A DNA stretch of 64,000 nt from Podocnemis expansa (taxonomy: Eukaryota; Chordata; Testudines; Podocnemididae): the NCBI GenBank assembly GCA_007922195.1, contig ML682118.1, positions 654,364-718,363 of the forward strand. The letters are read 5' to 3'. A model generated the notes under the pieces. It had not been told where the DNA came from. It saw only the letters and a program-made list of their open reading frames with translations, and made no database searches. Of the stretch, positions 12,293 to 23,446 are shown piece after piece (position 1 is the stretch's first letter; every line of letters begins with the position of its first letter). A program made the position numbers and the translations under genes.

Positions 12293-12526
12293 ACCTCTGA
12301 CCCCCACGCCCGTTCCTGTTTGTCATTAGTTGTTCCCCAAAATCAGTTGGCCCTAGGCCTAGGGCCACCTCCCCTTGAGCTGGGAGAGGGCTGTTAGCGG
12401 AGGGTGGGCTTGCACCCACCCGCCTCCCGGTGACCAAATAGTGTACCCTTCTGTACCCCTCGGCCCTGACCTTATCACACTTAGGATAGACCATCACTAC
12501 AGAAAGCTGGCTTTAGAAAAAAAAAA
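12293..12526 (+). other. LINE 3'UTR and A-tail
   Basis: About 230 bp follow the last ORF2 homology and end in an A-run (12517-12526), after which the sequence becomes AT-rich. This is the expected 3' terminus of the element. Confidence 0.6.
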
Positions 12527-13230
12527 TCCTTAAGTCCATTGAACAAGTGTGCCTGAGACATCAGTATGCCATCTGTTTGCAGAAGGAACTGCTAGCACAT
12601 TTATTTTATAAGAAAATTGTAATTAATATAACTAAGTCAATTACCAAGAAAATTTACATTCACTGCAAAGTTCAATAGCAGCCATATACTTCTATTGATT
12701 AAATAGCATTCAGCATGTATTAATTCTTTTTTGTTGTATAATCAAAATCTATTTCAGTGTAGTCATCATGAATGACTCTATGGGCATCTGAGCCCATTAG
12801 ACAAGAGTAATTTTTGTGAAGGGCTGAGGACGGAAAATTGTGTTGTAAACTTTCTGAAAAAAAATCTCTTGCCAGTAAAGATTTTACTTTGTATTATAAA
12901 AAACAAACATTGATATTTAGAATTTATACAGGGCCTGACCCCAAACTGAATAAACTCAATGAGATTTTTTTCCATAATATCTTCTGCGCATGGAATCCAA
13001 AGCACTTACTGAAACAGGCTCTGATCTTGCACTTTGTGTCCCCCTAAATTCTCACTGATCCGTTGTGATTCTGAACAGTTGAAAAGGTGTCCCTGTGTGC
13101 ATCTCTTCATGGGATTAAGATGAAAGCAGTATTTTCCCTTACTATTATTCTCATTTTAAAATTAATTGTGTCTGAGTCCTCAGAACTTTTGTCTTCACTG
13201 TCCATGAGTATTTTAGTGAACAAGTTTACT
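12527..13230. other. Intergenic, nothing recognised
   Basis: AT-rich non-coding DNA; the short open frames on both strands are unsupported. Confidence 0.5.
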
Positions 13231-13410
13231 GACAGAAATATTGGCAGGGAAGCGGGGGCAATGGTAGGTGCCGGGATGGTGTAGGAGGCAGAAGTGTGGC
13301 ATGATTGGGGAGCGCAGAGAAGCAGCAGCGTAGTAAGAGACAGCAGGGAAGTGGCAACAGGGGGCTCGGAAGAGAAGTGTGGCATGGTTAGAGAAGCCAT
13401 AGCATGTTTA
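13231..13410. repeat. G/A-rich low-complexity block
   Basis: Irregular GCAGGGAAG- and AAGTGTGGCATG-type words; the latter occurs at about 13292 and 13376. It looks like a degenerate minisatellite. The minus-strand frame across it is not considered a gene. Confidence 0.4.
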
Positions 13411-13889
13411 GATTTTCTTATAGGCCCAAATGCAGCCTACTCGTTGTTAAAATAAAATCATGTTTTGCAAGTCCTAAACTTGATGTGGAATACTAAGAAA
13501 TGAAAATACAAAGGAGAAAAGTTTAAAACTGAACGTAGATTACTTTCAATTTTTGGCACAATTTACTGCTGTGAAGCATCATATTCCACAATGAAATTCA
13601 AAACATTGTGCAATACTTAAAAATCAGCATCTCAGATCTTTTACCTGCTGCATGGACAAGTTACTGCCCAGATTTAAAAAACAAAACAAACAAAAAAAAA
13701 AACTTCTAACAAGCCTGTAGTGTTCTACACCTAGCAACAGCTAAATTTTTACTGTATAGGCCTAGTTTCATGGTAATCTTAAATAGTGATTAGAATCCAA
13801 CATTAGTGGATCAATATTTGCCCTATTTTTACAATAAAATTAAAGTGTGCAATGAATTTTAAGCTTAGTAATTTTGGAGTAGGTAAAAA
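13411..13889. other. Intergenic, nothing recognised
   Basis: AT-rich, with a short A/C-rich patch near 13680. No gene or repeat identified. Confidence 0.5.
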
Positions 13890-13976
13890 TATGTGGTTAT
13901 ATGTCTCAGTGCAGCGCCCGAAGTTTTAATAATCAACTTGTGTGGCTCTTGAGTTCCATAAGTTTGGCCACCCCTG
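13890..13976 (-). mobile_element. hAT-like transposon end (fragment)
   Basis: Read on the minus strand, the end begins CAGGGGTGGCCAAACTTATGG-like, the form typical of vertebrate hAT (Charlie-type) termini, and continues with a GAGCCACA word. The other end was not located, so only the recognisable part is given. Confidence 0.4.
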
Positions 13977-14634
13977 GTATAGCTAGACAAAGCCGCGAAT
14001 GACGACCAGTTTCTGCCAGCAGGCCTCTTTTCCCAGTGGAGCCATATTAGAATGACTCCTTCATTGATCTCTTGTTCCCCTTGTTTCATCAGGGAAATCA
14101 CACATTCTGTACACCAATGTACACCAACTGCATCCCATGGTAGTGGCTCCTTTCTGCTGCCAGGCAGAAAAGAGATCAGCACTCCTTTCCCTCTGGCTCC
14201 AGCAGGAACACCAGGAACTCAAGTGAAGCACTTTGCCATACTTCCTGCTACAGACTGGGTGAGGAAAATGCTGATCTCCCATCCCCTTGGCTACAACAAA
14301 GAACATGTATTGATCTCGTAGCTCCACAGCAATGCTCTCCACCCGGGTCCTTAGGTAGCAGCTCCCTTTTGCAGCCAGGTGCTCCCTGTCCCTGGTGGAG
14401 AAACTGTTCTGCCAGGGATCCGTTTTGAAATAGAGAGTCTAATGTGCTTTAGAAAATGGGAGTCAACGTTCTTTAAACTATTTGAAATATATCGTGTTAA
14501 GTAAAGCTTTTATATTAACATTTCTTGTTCTCTTTCCGTGCACATTTAGGAGGAAAAAACAAACAATGTTTCTTTCCAAAAGTAATTTATTAAATGTATC
14601 TTTCTTAAGCTAAACAGGTTGCACTTCTTGAGTC
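13977..14634. other. Unclassified intergenic, possibly repeat-derived
   Basis: A GC-richer stretch at 13980-14420 shares style (a TGATCTCCCAT word, a CAGCA word) with 62500-62690, so it may be an old interspersed repeat. After 14420 it is AT-rich. No gene seen. Confidence 0.35.
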
Positions 14635-15010
14635 GATCCCTATATAGCATATTTTCCACTTCTTGAACTTTTGTCTCGATTCTTATCTGAATCCTCTCCA
14701 GTTTATCAACATCATTCTTCAACTGCGGGCATCAACAATTATGGAGATGAGAAGAGTGTTCCGGGACCCATTGAACTAAGGTTAAATATAGAGGTAAAAC
14801 AGTGTCTCAACTCCTTCCCAAGATTCTCCTGTTTATGCATCCAAGTATCACATTCTCCCCTTTGGCCACCCACCACAGTATATCACTGGAAGCATATAGA
14901 ATTTTAGCATTATAGGACTGGAAGGGACCTTGGGAGGTCACCAAGTGCAGTCTCTTTCACTCAAAGCAGAGATGAGTCTCATAGAAACACATAAGGAACC
15001 CTCTATGGAA
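14635..15010 (-). mobile_element. Two CR1 LINE fragments
   Basis: 14635-14895 resembles, on the minus strand, the internal part of the CR1 3' half. 14905-15010 carries the separate terminal CR1 signature (GACTGGAAGGGACCTTGGGA on the plus strand), which in an intact minus-strand element would lie at the low-coordinate end. Two pieces are therefore present rather than one. Confidence 0.6.
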
Positions 15011-15259
15011 GAGAGACCTTAGACTAATTTTAAATCAAAGCTTTGCAATGAATAAGTAAATCACACTTGCCCTGGTTTCTGGGTTAGATGCATTTCTGTC
15101 ACCTTGTCTAGTTCACTCTCTGAGGTCTCAACCATGTGTCCCAACCCTGTAAGAGTGAATCATCCAATTGTCCCCTTCATGAGTAGGGTCTAGGCTACAA
15201 AAGCAATTGCACCAACTGTGATTCCTCAACAGGGTTTGGTACCAACATTTTTTTTTTCA

Positions 15260-15440
15260 TTAGAGCTGTGAATACCAGTACACAGAGTAACCGGGCTGTC
15301 TTCTCCATACAAAGTAAGGTTTAATTATCATAGTCAAAGTAAAGCAAGCAAGGAGTCTTGCACACCTTCTAAAGACTAACAAATTATTTATCTCTGAGCT
15401 TTCATGGGAGAGATCCCACTTTGTCAGAAGCTTGAAAATG
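15260..15440 (-). mobile_element. Penelope-like element tail, minus orientation
   Basis: Contains the inverse of the PLE 3' tail seen in larger copies in this window: AAGGAGTCTTGCACACC, AAAGACTAACAAATT, GAGCTTTCATGGGAGA and CCCACTTTGTCAGA in that order. No coding part is attached. Confidence 0.6.
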
Positions 15441-15987
15441 GAGCAAAGTTTGAAATAAGAGAAAACATTATATAGCAACTCTAGATCCAGCACAGCAATA
15501 GTGAGTAGGATAAATGGTATTGCTTATTACCTAGACTCATTTTGTATTTCACTGTCATTTCAATAGCTTTCCCTTCCAAAAAGCCTTCAAATCATAGCAA
15601 GAATAATACAGTAGAAAACTAATTATCTGATCAGGAATTTATCTCCCTAAACACCTAAGGAAACATTTTACAGGTCTTCCTAAATGAGAGAAAATATTTA
15701 AGTCATTTGGAAAATCCTGTCATAGAGATTATGAGTTTCACCTTGAACAAATGATGAAAGAAACTGAAGCCCAAATTTAAACAAATTTATTCTACTGTCC
15801 CAGATTCCTACCTTCCAAATTCCACATGGACCATATGATGAAAGCAAACTACAAAAACAGGATAAAGATAAGAACAAAGCAACCAACCAAAAACAAATAA
15901 GCCACTGACATATGAAATAAATATTTTACATAAAAAAGAAGAGATATAGACTACATGAAGTTTAACACCTTAAGTATAACTACTCAT
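15441..15987. other. Intergenic, nothing recognised
   Basis: AT-rich flank; 15600-15900 resembles 25140-25450 and 31500-31880, which lie at the same position downstream of the next two OR genes, so it belongs to the duplicated unit. Confidence 0.55.
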
Positions 15988-15990
15988 AAT

Positions 15991-16193
15991 GGCTATGTCT
16001 ACACTATAAAAGCAAAGTCAACTTTATTAAGTTGACAATGTCTATTTAAAGTTGACTTTAAGTAGACCTTATTAAGTTGACTTAGCATGTGCACAGTGCA
16101 TTAAGTCAACTTTGTAAAGTCAACTTAAGCCAGGGGACCCAGTTAAAGTTGACTTAATAAAGTTAACTTAGCTTTTATAGTGTAGACATAGAC
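15991..16193. mobile_element. Short inverted-repeat DNA transposon (MITE)
   Basis: Starts GGCTATGTCTACACTATAAA and ends with a near-perfect inverse (TTTATAGTGTAGACATAG). The interior is built of repeated palindromes around TTAAGTCAACTT. The flanks read AAT and ATT, a possible decayed 3-bp target duplication. About 203 bp, no coding capacity. Confidence 0.75.
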
Positions 16194-16659
16194 ATTTAGT
16201 GCTAGGATATCTCCAAATGTTGTGAGTTGTAACACAACTAGTGGTAAAATGCCACCCTACGGGACATACCAACCATGCTTACCCACCATGCTGAATTTAA
16301 CCATCTTCCTGACTCTCCTCAACACACTTATCATTGTGTGATAACAAGGTAATCTGTCCTGACACAGTGGCTGAGAACCAGTCTTCTATGCAATATTCTC
16401 AGGTAACAGAGTGAGGGTAGCATTAAAAATCCCTAAGATAAAGAGGGAGATGTGCGTGCAGGTCTATGGCTAGATAGAGATTCTCATTCAATTTAAACTA
16501 CTGTAATCCTTCATTAAATCTTTTGACTTCAGTTGAGTTAGATTTTGCTTTTCCTAAAAGAGATTGCACTCATCCTAAAGAGTCAATTACATTAGCAGTT
16601 GGTTCAATGCATAAGGAATGTCATTAAGAAATTACAGTAAAGGAGCAAGGATGGACATT
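16194..16659. other. 3' flank of the first OR gene
   Basis: Non-coding, conserved with the regions just downstream of the other OR genes (a TTC(A/T)ATGCATAAGGAAT word near 16605, 25793 and 32372). It probably includes 3'UTR; no polyadenylation site was assigned. Confidence 0.5.
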
Positions 16660-17595
16660 TTAAATTTTTCTGAAAAAATTCCACACTATCAGATTTTTTA
16701 CTGCAACTTTAATCTCCTTGTTCCTCATGCTATAAATGATGGGATTCATCACAGGAGGCACAATGGCATAGAGAACACCCACCAGCAGTTCCTGATTTGA
16801 TGATGAACTGGAGATGGGATTCAGATATACCGGTATACTAGTAAAAATTAACAAAGAGAACACAATGAGGTGAGGCAGGCAGGTGGAGAAGGCTTTACAC
16901 CTACCCTGCTCCGAAGGGATTCTTAGCACTGTTTTGAAGATCTGAACATAAGACCCAAGGATAAAAGCAAAGCAATTTAAAACTAAGAATGAACTAAAGG
17001 CAAGAACCGCAACTTCAATGAGGTATGTGTCAGAGCAACTGAGTTTGAGCAATTGCGGGATTTCACAGAAGAACTGTCTGATGACATTGGAATGACAGAA
17101 TGGCAACCTGAAGGTGTTCCCAGCATGCAATGATGAGGAGATTATACCACTGATCCAGGCACCAGCTGCCATCTGAAGGCAAGCTCTCCTGTTCATTATC
17201 CTCTCATAGTGCAGGGGTTCACAGATAGCAATGTATCGGTCATATGCCATAATGGTGAGTAGGAAAATCTCCACTGCAGTAAAGAGGAAAAAGAGAAAGA
17301 CTTGGGTGATGCATCCAGGATAAGAAATCACTGTGGTGTTCATGATGGTATTGGCCATGGATTTGGGGATGGTGACTGAGAGAGAACCAAGATCTAATAT
17401 GGCCAAATTCATCAGAAAGAAGTACATAGGGGTGTGGAGGTGGTGGTCAAGTGCTACAGCTGTCACAATAAGTAGGTTTCCCATCAGACCTAACAGATAT
17501 ATCATTAGGAAAACTCCAATATGCAAAACTTCTAGCTCCTGAACTTCAGAGAATCCCAGGAGAATAAACTCAGTTACAGTGCTTGTCTTGGACAT
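16660..17595 (-). CDS. Olfactory receptor, class II, family-14-like
   Basis: A 311-residue seven-helix odorant receptor of olfactory neurons, signalling through the Golf/cAMP pathway by family knowledge. Visible marks: GN in TM1 (residue 40 is N), PMYFFL (56-61), MAYDRYIAIC at the end of TM3 (116-125), extracellular-loop cysteines C95, C167, C177 and C187, KAFSTCLPHL before TM6 (234-243), and PVMNPIIY in TM7 (281-288). Length is normal and the single coding exon is intact. The start is fixed by alignment with the other copies and by a splice acceptor 29 bp upstream. Oddity: the N-terminus MSKTSTV lacks the NxS/T glycosylation sequon present in the three other intact copies. The neighbouring OR genes lie in the same orientation. 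Family 14 is assigned by motif memory; the exact subfamily is uncertain. Confidence 0.96.
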   Translation of the reverse strand: MSKTSTVTEFILLGFSEVQELEVLHIGVFLMIYLLGLMGNLLIVTAVALDHHLHTPMYFFLMNLAILDLGSLSVTIPKSMANTIMNTTVISYPGCITQVFLFFLFTAVEIFLLTIMAYDRYIAICEPLHYERIMNRRACLQMAAGAWISGIISSSLHAGNTFRLPFCHSNVIRQFFCEIPQLLKLSCSDTYLIEVAVLAFSSFLVLNCFAFILGSYVQIFKTVLRIPSEQGRCKAFSTCLPHLIVFSLLIFTSIPVYLNPISSSSSNQELLVGVLYAIVPPVMNPIIYSMRNKEIKVAVKNLIVWNFFRKI

Positions 17596-17624
17596 TTTCT
17601 TCCTTTGTATATTCTTTATTGACT
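17596..17624 (-). other. 5'UTR part of the coding exon with splice acceptor
   Basis: On the minus strand a pyrimidine tract ends in CCTCCAG at 17625, giving an acceptor just before AGTCAATAAAG. The same arrangement precedes all five OR copies, so the 29 bp to the ATG are inferred to be the 5' part of exon 2. Confidence 0.75.
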
Positions 17625-19125
17625 CTGGAGGGAAGGATAAAAAAAATTGTCAGAATTAGAATGCCCAAAGGGAATGGCCTTGATTGCCCTCAGTAATATC
17701 TCATAATCAGAGTATAAAATGTGCACAACTCTTGTAACTTCCATCACCTAACAGCAGTCAGTTATCACATAAACACATAGGGTCTTAGAAACCAAATGGA
17801 ACTGAATTAGTTTGTACCATCTGAAGGGCTAGCTCAGGATGCATCTTGATTTATTACTGTATGAAGGATGAAGCAAAGTACAATCTCAATGCAACAGTTT
17901 TAGCCAGCATGGTTCTCCTGTCCCTTCCAACCAACTTGGGTATGAAACTGAATGCCAAAACTGCCTCCTATCCACTTCTGTGAAATATGACATGTCACTC
18001 AGTATCCTGTGTCAGTGCTCCTCTGAAAGGAGTGCCCTGCAAGTGCACCCAGACAGCTTGCTGAGGGATTGATTGACACCAAGTTCCCATTGCATTTCCT
18101 TCTTTGTTCAACTATGAGTTGGTGGCATTGCTGAGGTATCTCTTTGCTGTGTCATTTCCTATTGCAACTTTATGTGTCTGCAGGTCAGAGAAAGACAGTG
18201 ACTGTTCCACCAACCTAATGGGTGACGTTGGGCCAGTCTCTTCCCTTCCCTGTAGGTCTGTTTCTCCTCCTTCCCCCCTCTCTTCCTTGTCTGCTAGGTC
18301 ATGGAGATAATTGGGGAGGGCCTGCATCTTGTGATGCACATGGTCTGTTCCCCATCAGCAGTATGTGTCGCTGACAGCAGAGGGAAACCAGAAACAGAGC
18401 ACCAGAGGAGAAGAGCAACTTCCAAAAACACTGACGTTCTGAGTATCTTGTTGCAGGCTGAAGAGAAACAAGTGTTATGTGTAGGATTCAACCCACTGCC
18501 CACAGTTGAAGGCACAAGTGTGTTTAACACATCTGCTGCGGGACACCAATTTTGCTGCTTCATCTATATTTCCATCCTCCAAGTGTCCCGTGGTAACAAC
18601 AAGAAAAATCATGAGAGAGTGAATGGGTGCTATTCTTGGCAGCATTAGCGTTCCCAGTCCGACTTACATCTGAGTTTCCAGGATGGGTGCTCAGATACTC
18701 TGTTCTTAACTTATTACTGAATGAAAATAGAGTCTGTTTTGTACAAGTTCTCAGAGGCCATTTCTTTTGTCCTAAAAACACAACATTGGAAAATGGAAAA
18801 CAGGGCTTTCCCAGCACCTGCTAATTTCAGCAATTTTAGGGTTTGGGTTTTTTTTTGGTGTTTTGTTTTGTTTTGTTTTTTTTAAGCTTTCAGCAGTTTT
18901 TATGTTAAATTGTCTGGGTTTCAATTAAAAAAAATAAAAAGCTTTGTTTCAACAACTTTTATGAATGACTTTTTTATTCACTGGTAGAAAGAAATCTGAG
19001 CATTTCTAGATATTTGAGTATTTATCAAAATAGTCTTTAATAGTTTTAATTGTAATTCACAATTCTGCTTAAAAAATTGTTCCAGATCTTAACACCAAAA
19101 TGTATTATTAAAACAGAACACTTAC
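17625..19125 (-). other. Inferred 5'UTR intron of the first OR gene
   Basis: Bounded by the acceptor at 17625-17626 and a GTAAGT donor at 19120-19125 (minus strand). The part next to the coding exon (17640-17975) is conserved in all OR units. No other gene is seen within; open frames at 18100-18820 are not supported. Confidence 0.6.
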
Positions 19126-19330
19126 TGTGGAGGTTTTAGTGGAAATTGCCCAGCTCATGATCCTGTTAACAGATCAGGCTTCTTCAGTCATTGTCTGTCA
19201 ATGTATTTGTCACTAATGACTCCATTCCTGCATTATTCAGGTGCTTTTTCAAGGTCCCTTCACTATTATTTCCTGAGTTGCTGTTTCTCTTCAATTCCAA
19301 ATAGGCACTCTCTGGTCCCCTCTTTATCCA
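19126..19330 (-). other. Inferred untranslated first exon of the first OR gene (5' end not defined)
   Basis: The minus-strand donor CACA/GTAAGT is at the same relative place as in three other OR units, next to a conserved block (AATT(G/A)CCCAGCT word). The transcription start is not determined; the upper coordinate only marks the well-conserved part. Confidence 0.5.
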
Positions 19331-20324
19331 GGTGCAGGACTAGACCGGATCAGGGACTTAAAGAACCTCCAAGCTTTTGAACAGGCTTCAGACACAGTCA
19401 CAGCCTGGGATCTCTCAGCTCTGTGTTTAAATTCATAAATCCAATCTCCAGGGATGAGATCTGAGTTTTTTTCTAACCTCTGTGGCAGAATACCATGAAG
19501 GCTGCCACAGCGTACCCTGACCCCTCAGCAGACGATCAAAATCTCCTCCTGGATCTCAGTCATGGCAGCATCTCTGGAAGGACCCAAAGCTAAAATAGAG
19601 ATGCAGGGCTGAAGCTGAGGAGGTATCTCCATGTATTCCTCAAACAATATACATTTACAGGCTGGCCCAGGGCTGTGACTCAGTGCCCCTAGAAACTCAG
19701 ATGGGCTGAAGTAGCCTGTTCCTTTAGTAAGAACACATAAGCTTCTCTGAGGTAGTAGAGATGTTTCCACTTCCTTATTGTATAATGAGCTGGTCTGATA
19801 CAGGTACCAGAGGAACCTGCAGCTCCCTCTGACCTGGATCTTGGATGCTGGTCACTGCAAACTAGCCAAATTCAAATACTAAAAGCTCAAAGTCTGAAAC
19901 AGAAGTCTGTTTGTTTTTCTTTTTCCCTTGCAGGAGAATCTAAATGAAACATCTTGTTTCATGCCAAAATTAATCTCTGTGTCTCTGATGCATCAAGAGA
20001 GCTGAAGTTCAGGTGTCCCTATTGTCCTCTGTAGGCTAAGTTCCTCAGCTATTCTACATTTTCCATATTGTACAGGGGTCACTAAACTCCCATGAAACAC
20101 CATGTCCTTTCAGGAGGATGCAGATTAATACTGACATAGCCTGAGGGTGATGTTTCAACATTTCTCAATAAAAAAAATTCTGAGCCATATATTTCACAAG
20201 AAGCTTAATATTTCTCTTTTGGGTCTCAATATTCATCCCTGAAATATTGGGAAGTCCTGTGGGATGGAAACCTCAGTTTTTAATCAGCTGTATCTATGAG
20301 TAGATCCACCTAGATCAGTGTAAT
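19331..20324. other. OR-unit upstream region, non-coding
   Basis: Similar to 27650-28540, 35340-35870 and 52030-52700, i.e. the same position in the other OR units. It may hold the OR promoter; no specific binding site was identified. Confidence 0.45.
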
Positions 20325-20386
20325 AGAGTAATAGAATATTGGGGTTGGAAGAAAACTTCCCAGAATAGTCCCTCATCTTGCAAGTC
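20325..20386 (-). mobile_element. CR1 3'-end fragment
   Basis: Plus-strand signature AATAGAATATTGGGGTTGGA is the inverse of the CR1 3' terminus. It stops at the adjacent inverted-repeat element and may have been cut by it. Confidence 0.55.
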
Positions 20387-20389
20387 TTA

Positions 20390-20811
20390 GGCTATGTCTA
20401 CACAGGGCAGGCTTGTTTCGAAACAACATGTTTCAAAACAAGCTGTTTCAAAATAACATGTTATTTTGAAACAACTTACTTTGCAGGACAAAACCTTTGT
20501 CCGTGAAATAAGGGAGTGAAATAGCAGGTCCACAGTGTGAACCTGCTACTTCGCTTGGGGAGGGGCTGCAGGAACTCACAGGGTGCAGTGCAGAGGGGCA
20601 CTGCACCGCATGGGGTGCAGTCCCCTGCAGGCACCTGCCAGGAGAGGTGCGGCGGGGCACCTCACCCCAGGGGCTTTAAAGCCCCCGCTGCCCCCAAACC
20701 TGGGGCGTGGCCCCAGCGCGCAGCTGGACCCCACTGCTGCCAGGGCCGGAGTGAGCGCCGGCCCGGGATTCCCCTGTTGTTTCGAAATAAGAAGTGTGTG
20801 TGGACATACCC
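20390..20811. mobile_element. Inverted-repeat DNA transposon with 3-bp TTA target duplication
   Basis: Starts GGCTATGTCTACAC and ends GTGTGGACATACCC, flanked by TTA at 20387-20389 and 20812-20814. The outer arms are built of TTTCGAAA-type palindromes; the centre (about 20520-20780) is a GC-rich block. A PIF/Harbinger-like affiliation is inferred from the 3-bp TWA duplication. No transposase. Confidence 0.8.
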
Positions 20812-21204
20812 TTAATTCCTAAATGTAAACATTTACATTCAGCCCTGTAAAAAATCATGTTGTCTCTGTGCATCCAGTTGACCAACCATGCCTGATCACT
20901 ATTATTTGGCTTGTCCTCTCCATTACTTATTACTCATGCAAGTTTTAAATCACTTGTAATCTCCATCAGTTATATTTTTTTATTCCCTGCCTTTCTCTTC
21001 ACATCCTCTGTTTTTAATTAATGTATATATAAGATAGAACAGATGCATTGCTGGACAAAGGCTCATGGGGCCCAGTTTAAAAAACAGATTATCAGGCAGG
21101 CTCCCCTTCTCCGCAAGTCAGCCCTGGAACTGCTGTTGCCTTTGGCTGTAAGGGGCAGCGGCTTTCAAGGGTCAACAAGGAGTGCAGCCACACTCCTTCT
21201 TAGC

Positions 21205-21241
21205 AAAAACAAACAAACAAACAAACAAACAAACAAACAAA
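21205..21241. repeat. (AAAC)n microsatellite
   Basis: About nine AAAC units, with no coding context. Confidence 0.95.
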
Positions 21242-21911
21242 AGTCTCTGGGAATAAACATGTTGTATGACTGAAGAAGCCTTGGATGACTGAAGAAGAAG
21301 GCTTGTTGAGCCCCTCTCTGTTGTTTTCTGCTTCTACTCCCAGGAGCCAAACACAGGCTATCAAGCTCCAAGTCAATAAGTTCTTTCCAACTCCCAGTGG
21401 GCCGGTGCAAACCTAGAGGTGCACTAGTGGTGGTGACCCTGATCAGACAGGCAGAAATACTGGGTGGGAAGGAAGCCAATGGACAGGTATGTGTCTGGAG
21501 TCCAGATGGGGAAAAACCTCAACTGAGTAGGGGGATAATTTCCAGGCCTAATCTAACCTGAGCACCCATAGCCCCAATAGAAGGCAGGTACAGAGCCTGC
21601 CAGTTAGGTAAGCCATGCAGGCAAGAGAAAGATGCACCAGCTGACCAATCAGTGACCTCAGCAGTACCTGTGACAGATGGGCATAAATCCCCCTTGTCAC
21701 TGCTGCCTGGTGGAGGAAATGATGTGGGGCTGATCCTGAAACCAACCCCTGATAGCCCTGGCAGAGCTGTAGCACATGGTTTGGGAAACTTTGTAGGGAG
21801 AATGTGGGAGTCCTCAGTGTGCTGCTCTAGCCAATGAAACCCCATTCCCTGCTCAGCTCAGGAAGAGAAACCAGGTTATGTCTCTGTGAGCAAGTTAGTC
21901 CAGACAAATCT
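21242..21911. other. Unclassified intergenic
   Basis: Moderate GC, non-coding. No family recognised; the overlapping opposite-strand frames at 21519-21845 look like chance. Confidence 0.4.
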
Positions 21912-22276
21912 GAAACATGTCTACACCAGCCAAAACTTATTTCAAACTACTTAGTTCAAACAGGAAGTTAGAAATAAACACTTACTTTGGATTTGCCACT
22001 TTTGCTAGTTCCTATTAGCATGATGTAGTCGTGTTAGGTCAAGCTAAATAAGTTTGAACTAACGGTTAGTTCGAACTAACCGTGTTTTTTTTTTTCAGTT
22101 CAAACTAACTTTTAGTTTGAACTAGCCACACTTTTTAGTTTAAATTAAAAAAGTGTATCCATTTTGAACTAAAAAGTTAGTTCTAACTTAAAAAAAAAAT
22201 CTGTTAGTTCAATTAACTTTGAACTGCTTAGTTTGGACTAAGCAAGTCCAACCTGTTTTTAGATATAGACATAGCT
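21912..22276. mobile_element. Degenerate inverted-repeat DNA transposon
   Basis: Left ATGTCTACAC and right ATAGACATAGC termini enclose repeated TTAGTTCGAACTAA-type palindromes. Ends are approximate and no clear target duplication remains. Confidence 0.6.
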
Positions 22277-22439
22277 CTAAAGTCCTGACCCCAGCCTGAC
22301 TTTTTGGGGACTGCTTCTCTGCTGCCCTGGGACTAGTACTGGCATTTACACACTTGTGTCATGTGTAGGAGGGGATGACCCCAAAACACACAATTTCTCC
22401 AGATAAATGATGGTCTTAAATGCAAGTGAGGGGAGAACT

Positions 22440-22975
22440 CAGCATGATAACTCTCATCTTGTTTCTGCTCCATGTTTAAGAAAGATGGATTCAAACTGGA
22501 ACGGGTACTGATAAGGATGACTAGTATGATTAGTAGAATGTAAATTCTGCTTTATAAGAGGTGACTCAGAGAACTTAGTTTGTTTAGCATGGCTAAAAAA
22601 AAATGGCTGAGGGATGATATGATTGCTCTGTATAAATATGTTAGATGGACAAATACCAGGGAGGGAGAGGAACTAAAGTGAAGCCATAGTGCACACAGAA
22701 GAACAAATGGATTTAAACTGGCCATCAGGAATATTAGACTTGACATTAGATGTGGATTTCTAAATATTAGATGACTGAAATTCTAGAATACTCTCCCAAG
22801 GGGAGTTGTGAGGGGGGGAAAAAATCTAGTTGGTTTCAAAACATAGTCTGAAAAGTTCATGGAGAAGATGACAGAATGGGACAGCCTAGCTTGACAATTG
22901 ACTGATCTTTGGCCTTTGGTGGTAGACAAGCCTTTAGAATATTACATTGGATGGGTTCTCAGTTATTACAGAGAT
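22440..22975 (+). mobile_element. Old CR1-type LINE 3' fragment
   Basis: Contains words typical of the terminal CR1 ORF2/3'UTR (GGGATGATATGATTGCTCTG and the GGATTTCTAAATATTAGATG segment). It is highly diverged and frameshifted, without an open frame. Confidence 0.5.
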
Positions 22976-23163
22976 TTATTTCTTGCATATCTGATTGATG
23001 AATCTTTCCCACGTGTTCAGAGTTTAACTGATCTCTGTATTGGGGTCTGGTAGGAATTTCCCCCAGAGGAAACTGGCAAAGGCTCTGGTTTTCACCCTTC
23101 TGTCCAGCACTGGTCATGACTCAATTGCTGGTGGAATCTCTGTATCTTAGGCTACGTCTACAC

Positions 23164-23218
<55 letters not shown>

Positions 23219-23228
23219 NNNNNNNNNN

Positions 23229-23275
<47 letters not shown>
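23164..23275. repeat. (AAT)n microsatellite with 10-N assembly gap
   Basis: Continuous AAT triplets on both sides of ten Ns at 23219-23228. The true length is unknown; the N-run is probably a fixed-size placeholder. Confidence 0.95.
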
Positions 23276-23277
<2 letters not shown>

Positions 23278-23446
23278 GTAAGAAGTTAATTCAAAATAAC
23301 TATTCTGAATTTAAATCAAATTTATTATTTCAAATTAGCAGTATTTCAAAGTTATAATTTCAAATTAGAAGTCCAGTAAAGATGCTCTAATTTGAAATAA
23401 AGTGAGCTTTATAAATTCAAAGTAGAGAGCCTTCACTAGACTCTAA

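Larger units (their letters stand above)
4240..12526 (+). mobile_element. Decayed Tx1/L1-type non-LTR retrotransposon
   Basis: A GC-rich, CpG-rich island of about 8.3 kb in otherwise AT-rich DNA. The order is 5'UTR with tandem repeats, ORF1 with a CCHC zinc knuckle, ORF2 with APE endonuclease, reverse transcriptase and a long C-terminal region, a short 3'UTR and an A-run at 12517-12526. This is the architecture of the Tx1 group of L1-like LINEs. The remaining coding sequence is broken by stops and frameshifts, so the copy is inactive, but the length and high CpG content suggest a fairly recent full-length or near full-length insertion. The right end is well supported by the A-run; the left end is only approximate. 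No target duplication was identified. Confidence 0.75.

Noticed and set aside
15991..16193. Palindromic regulatory site or replication origin
   Set aside because: Inverted ends and a possible 3-bp flank repeat, plus related copies elsewhere, identify it as a MITE.
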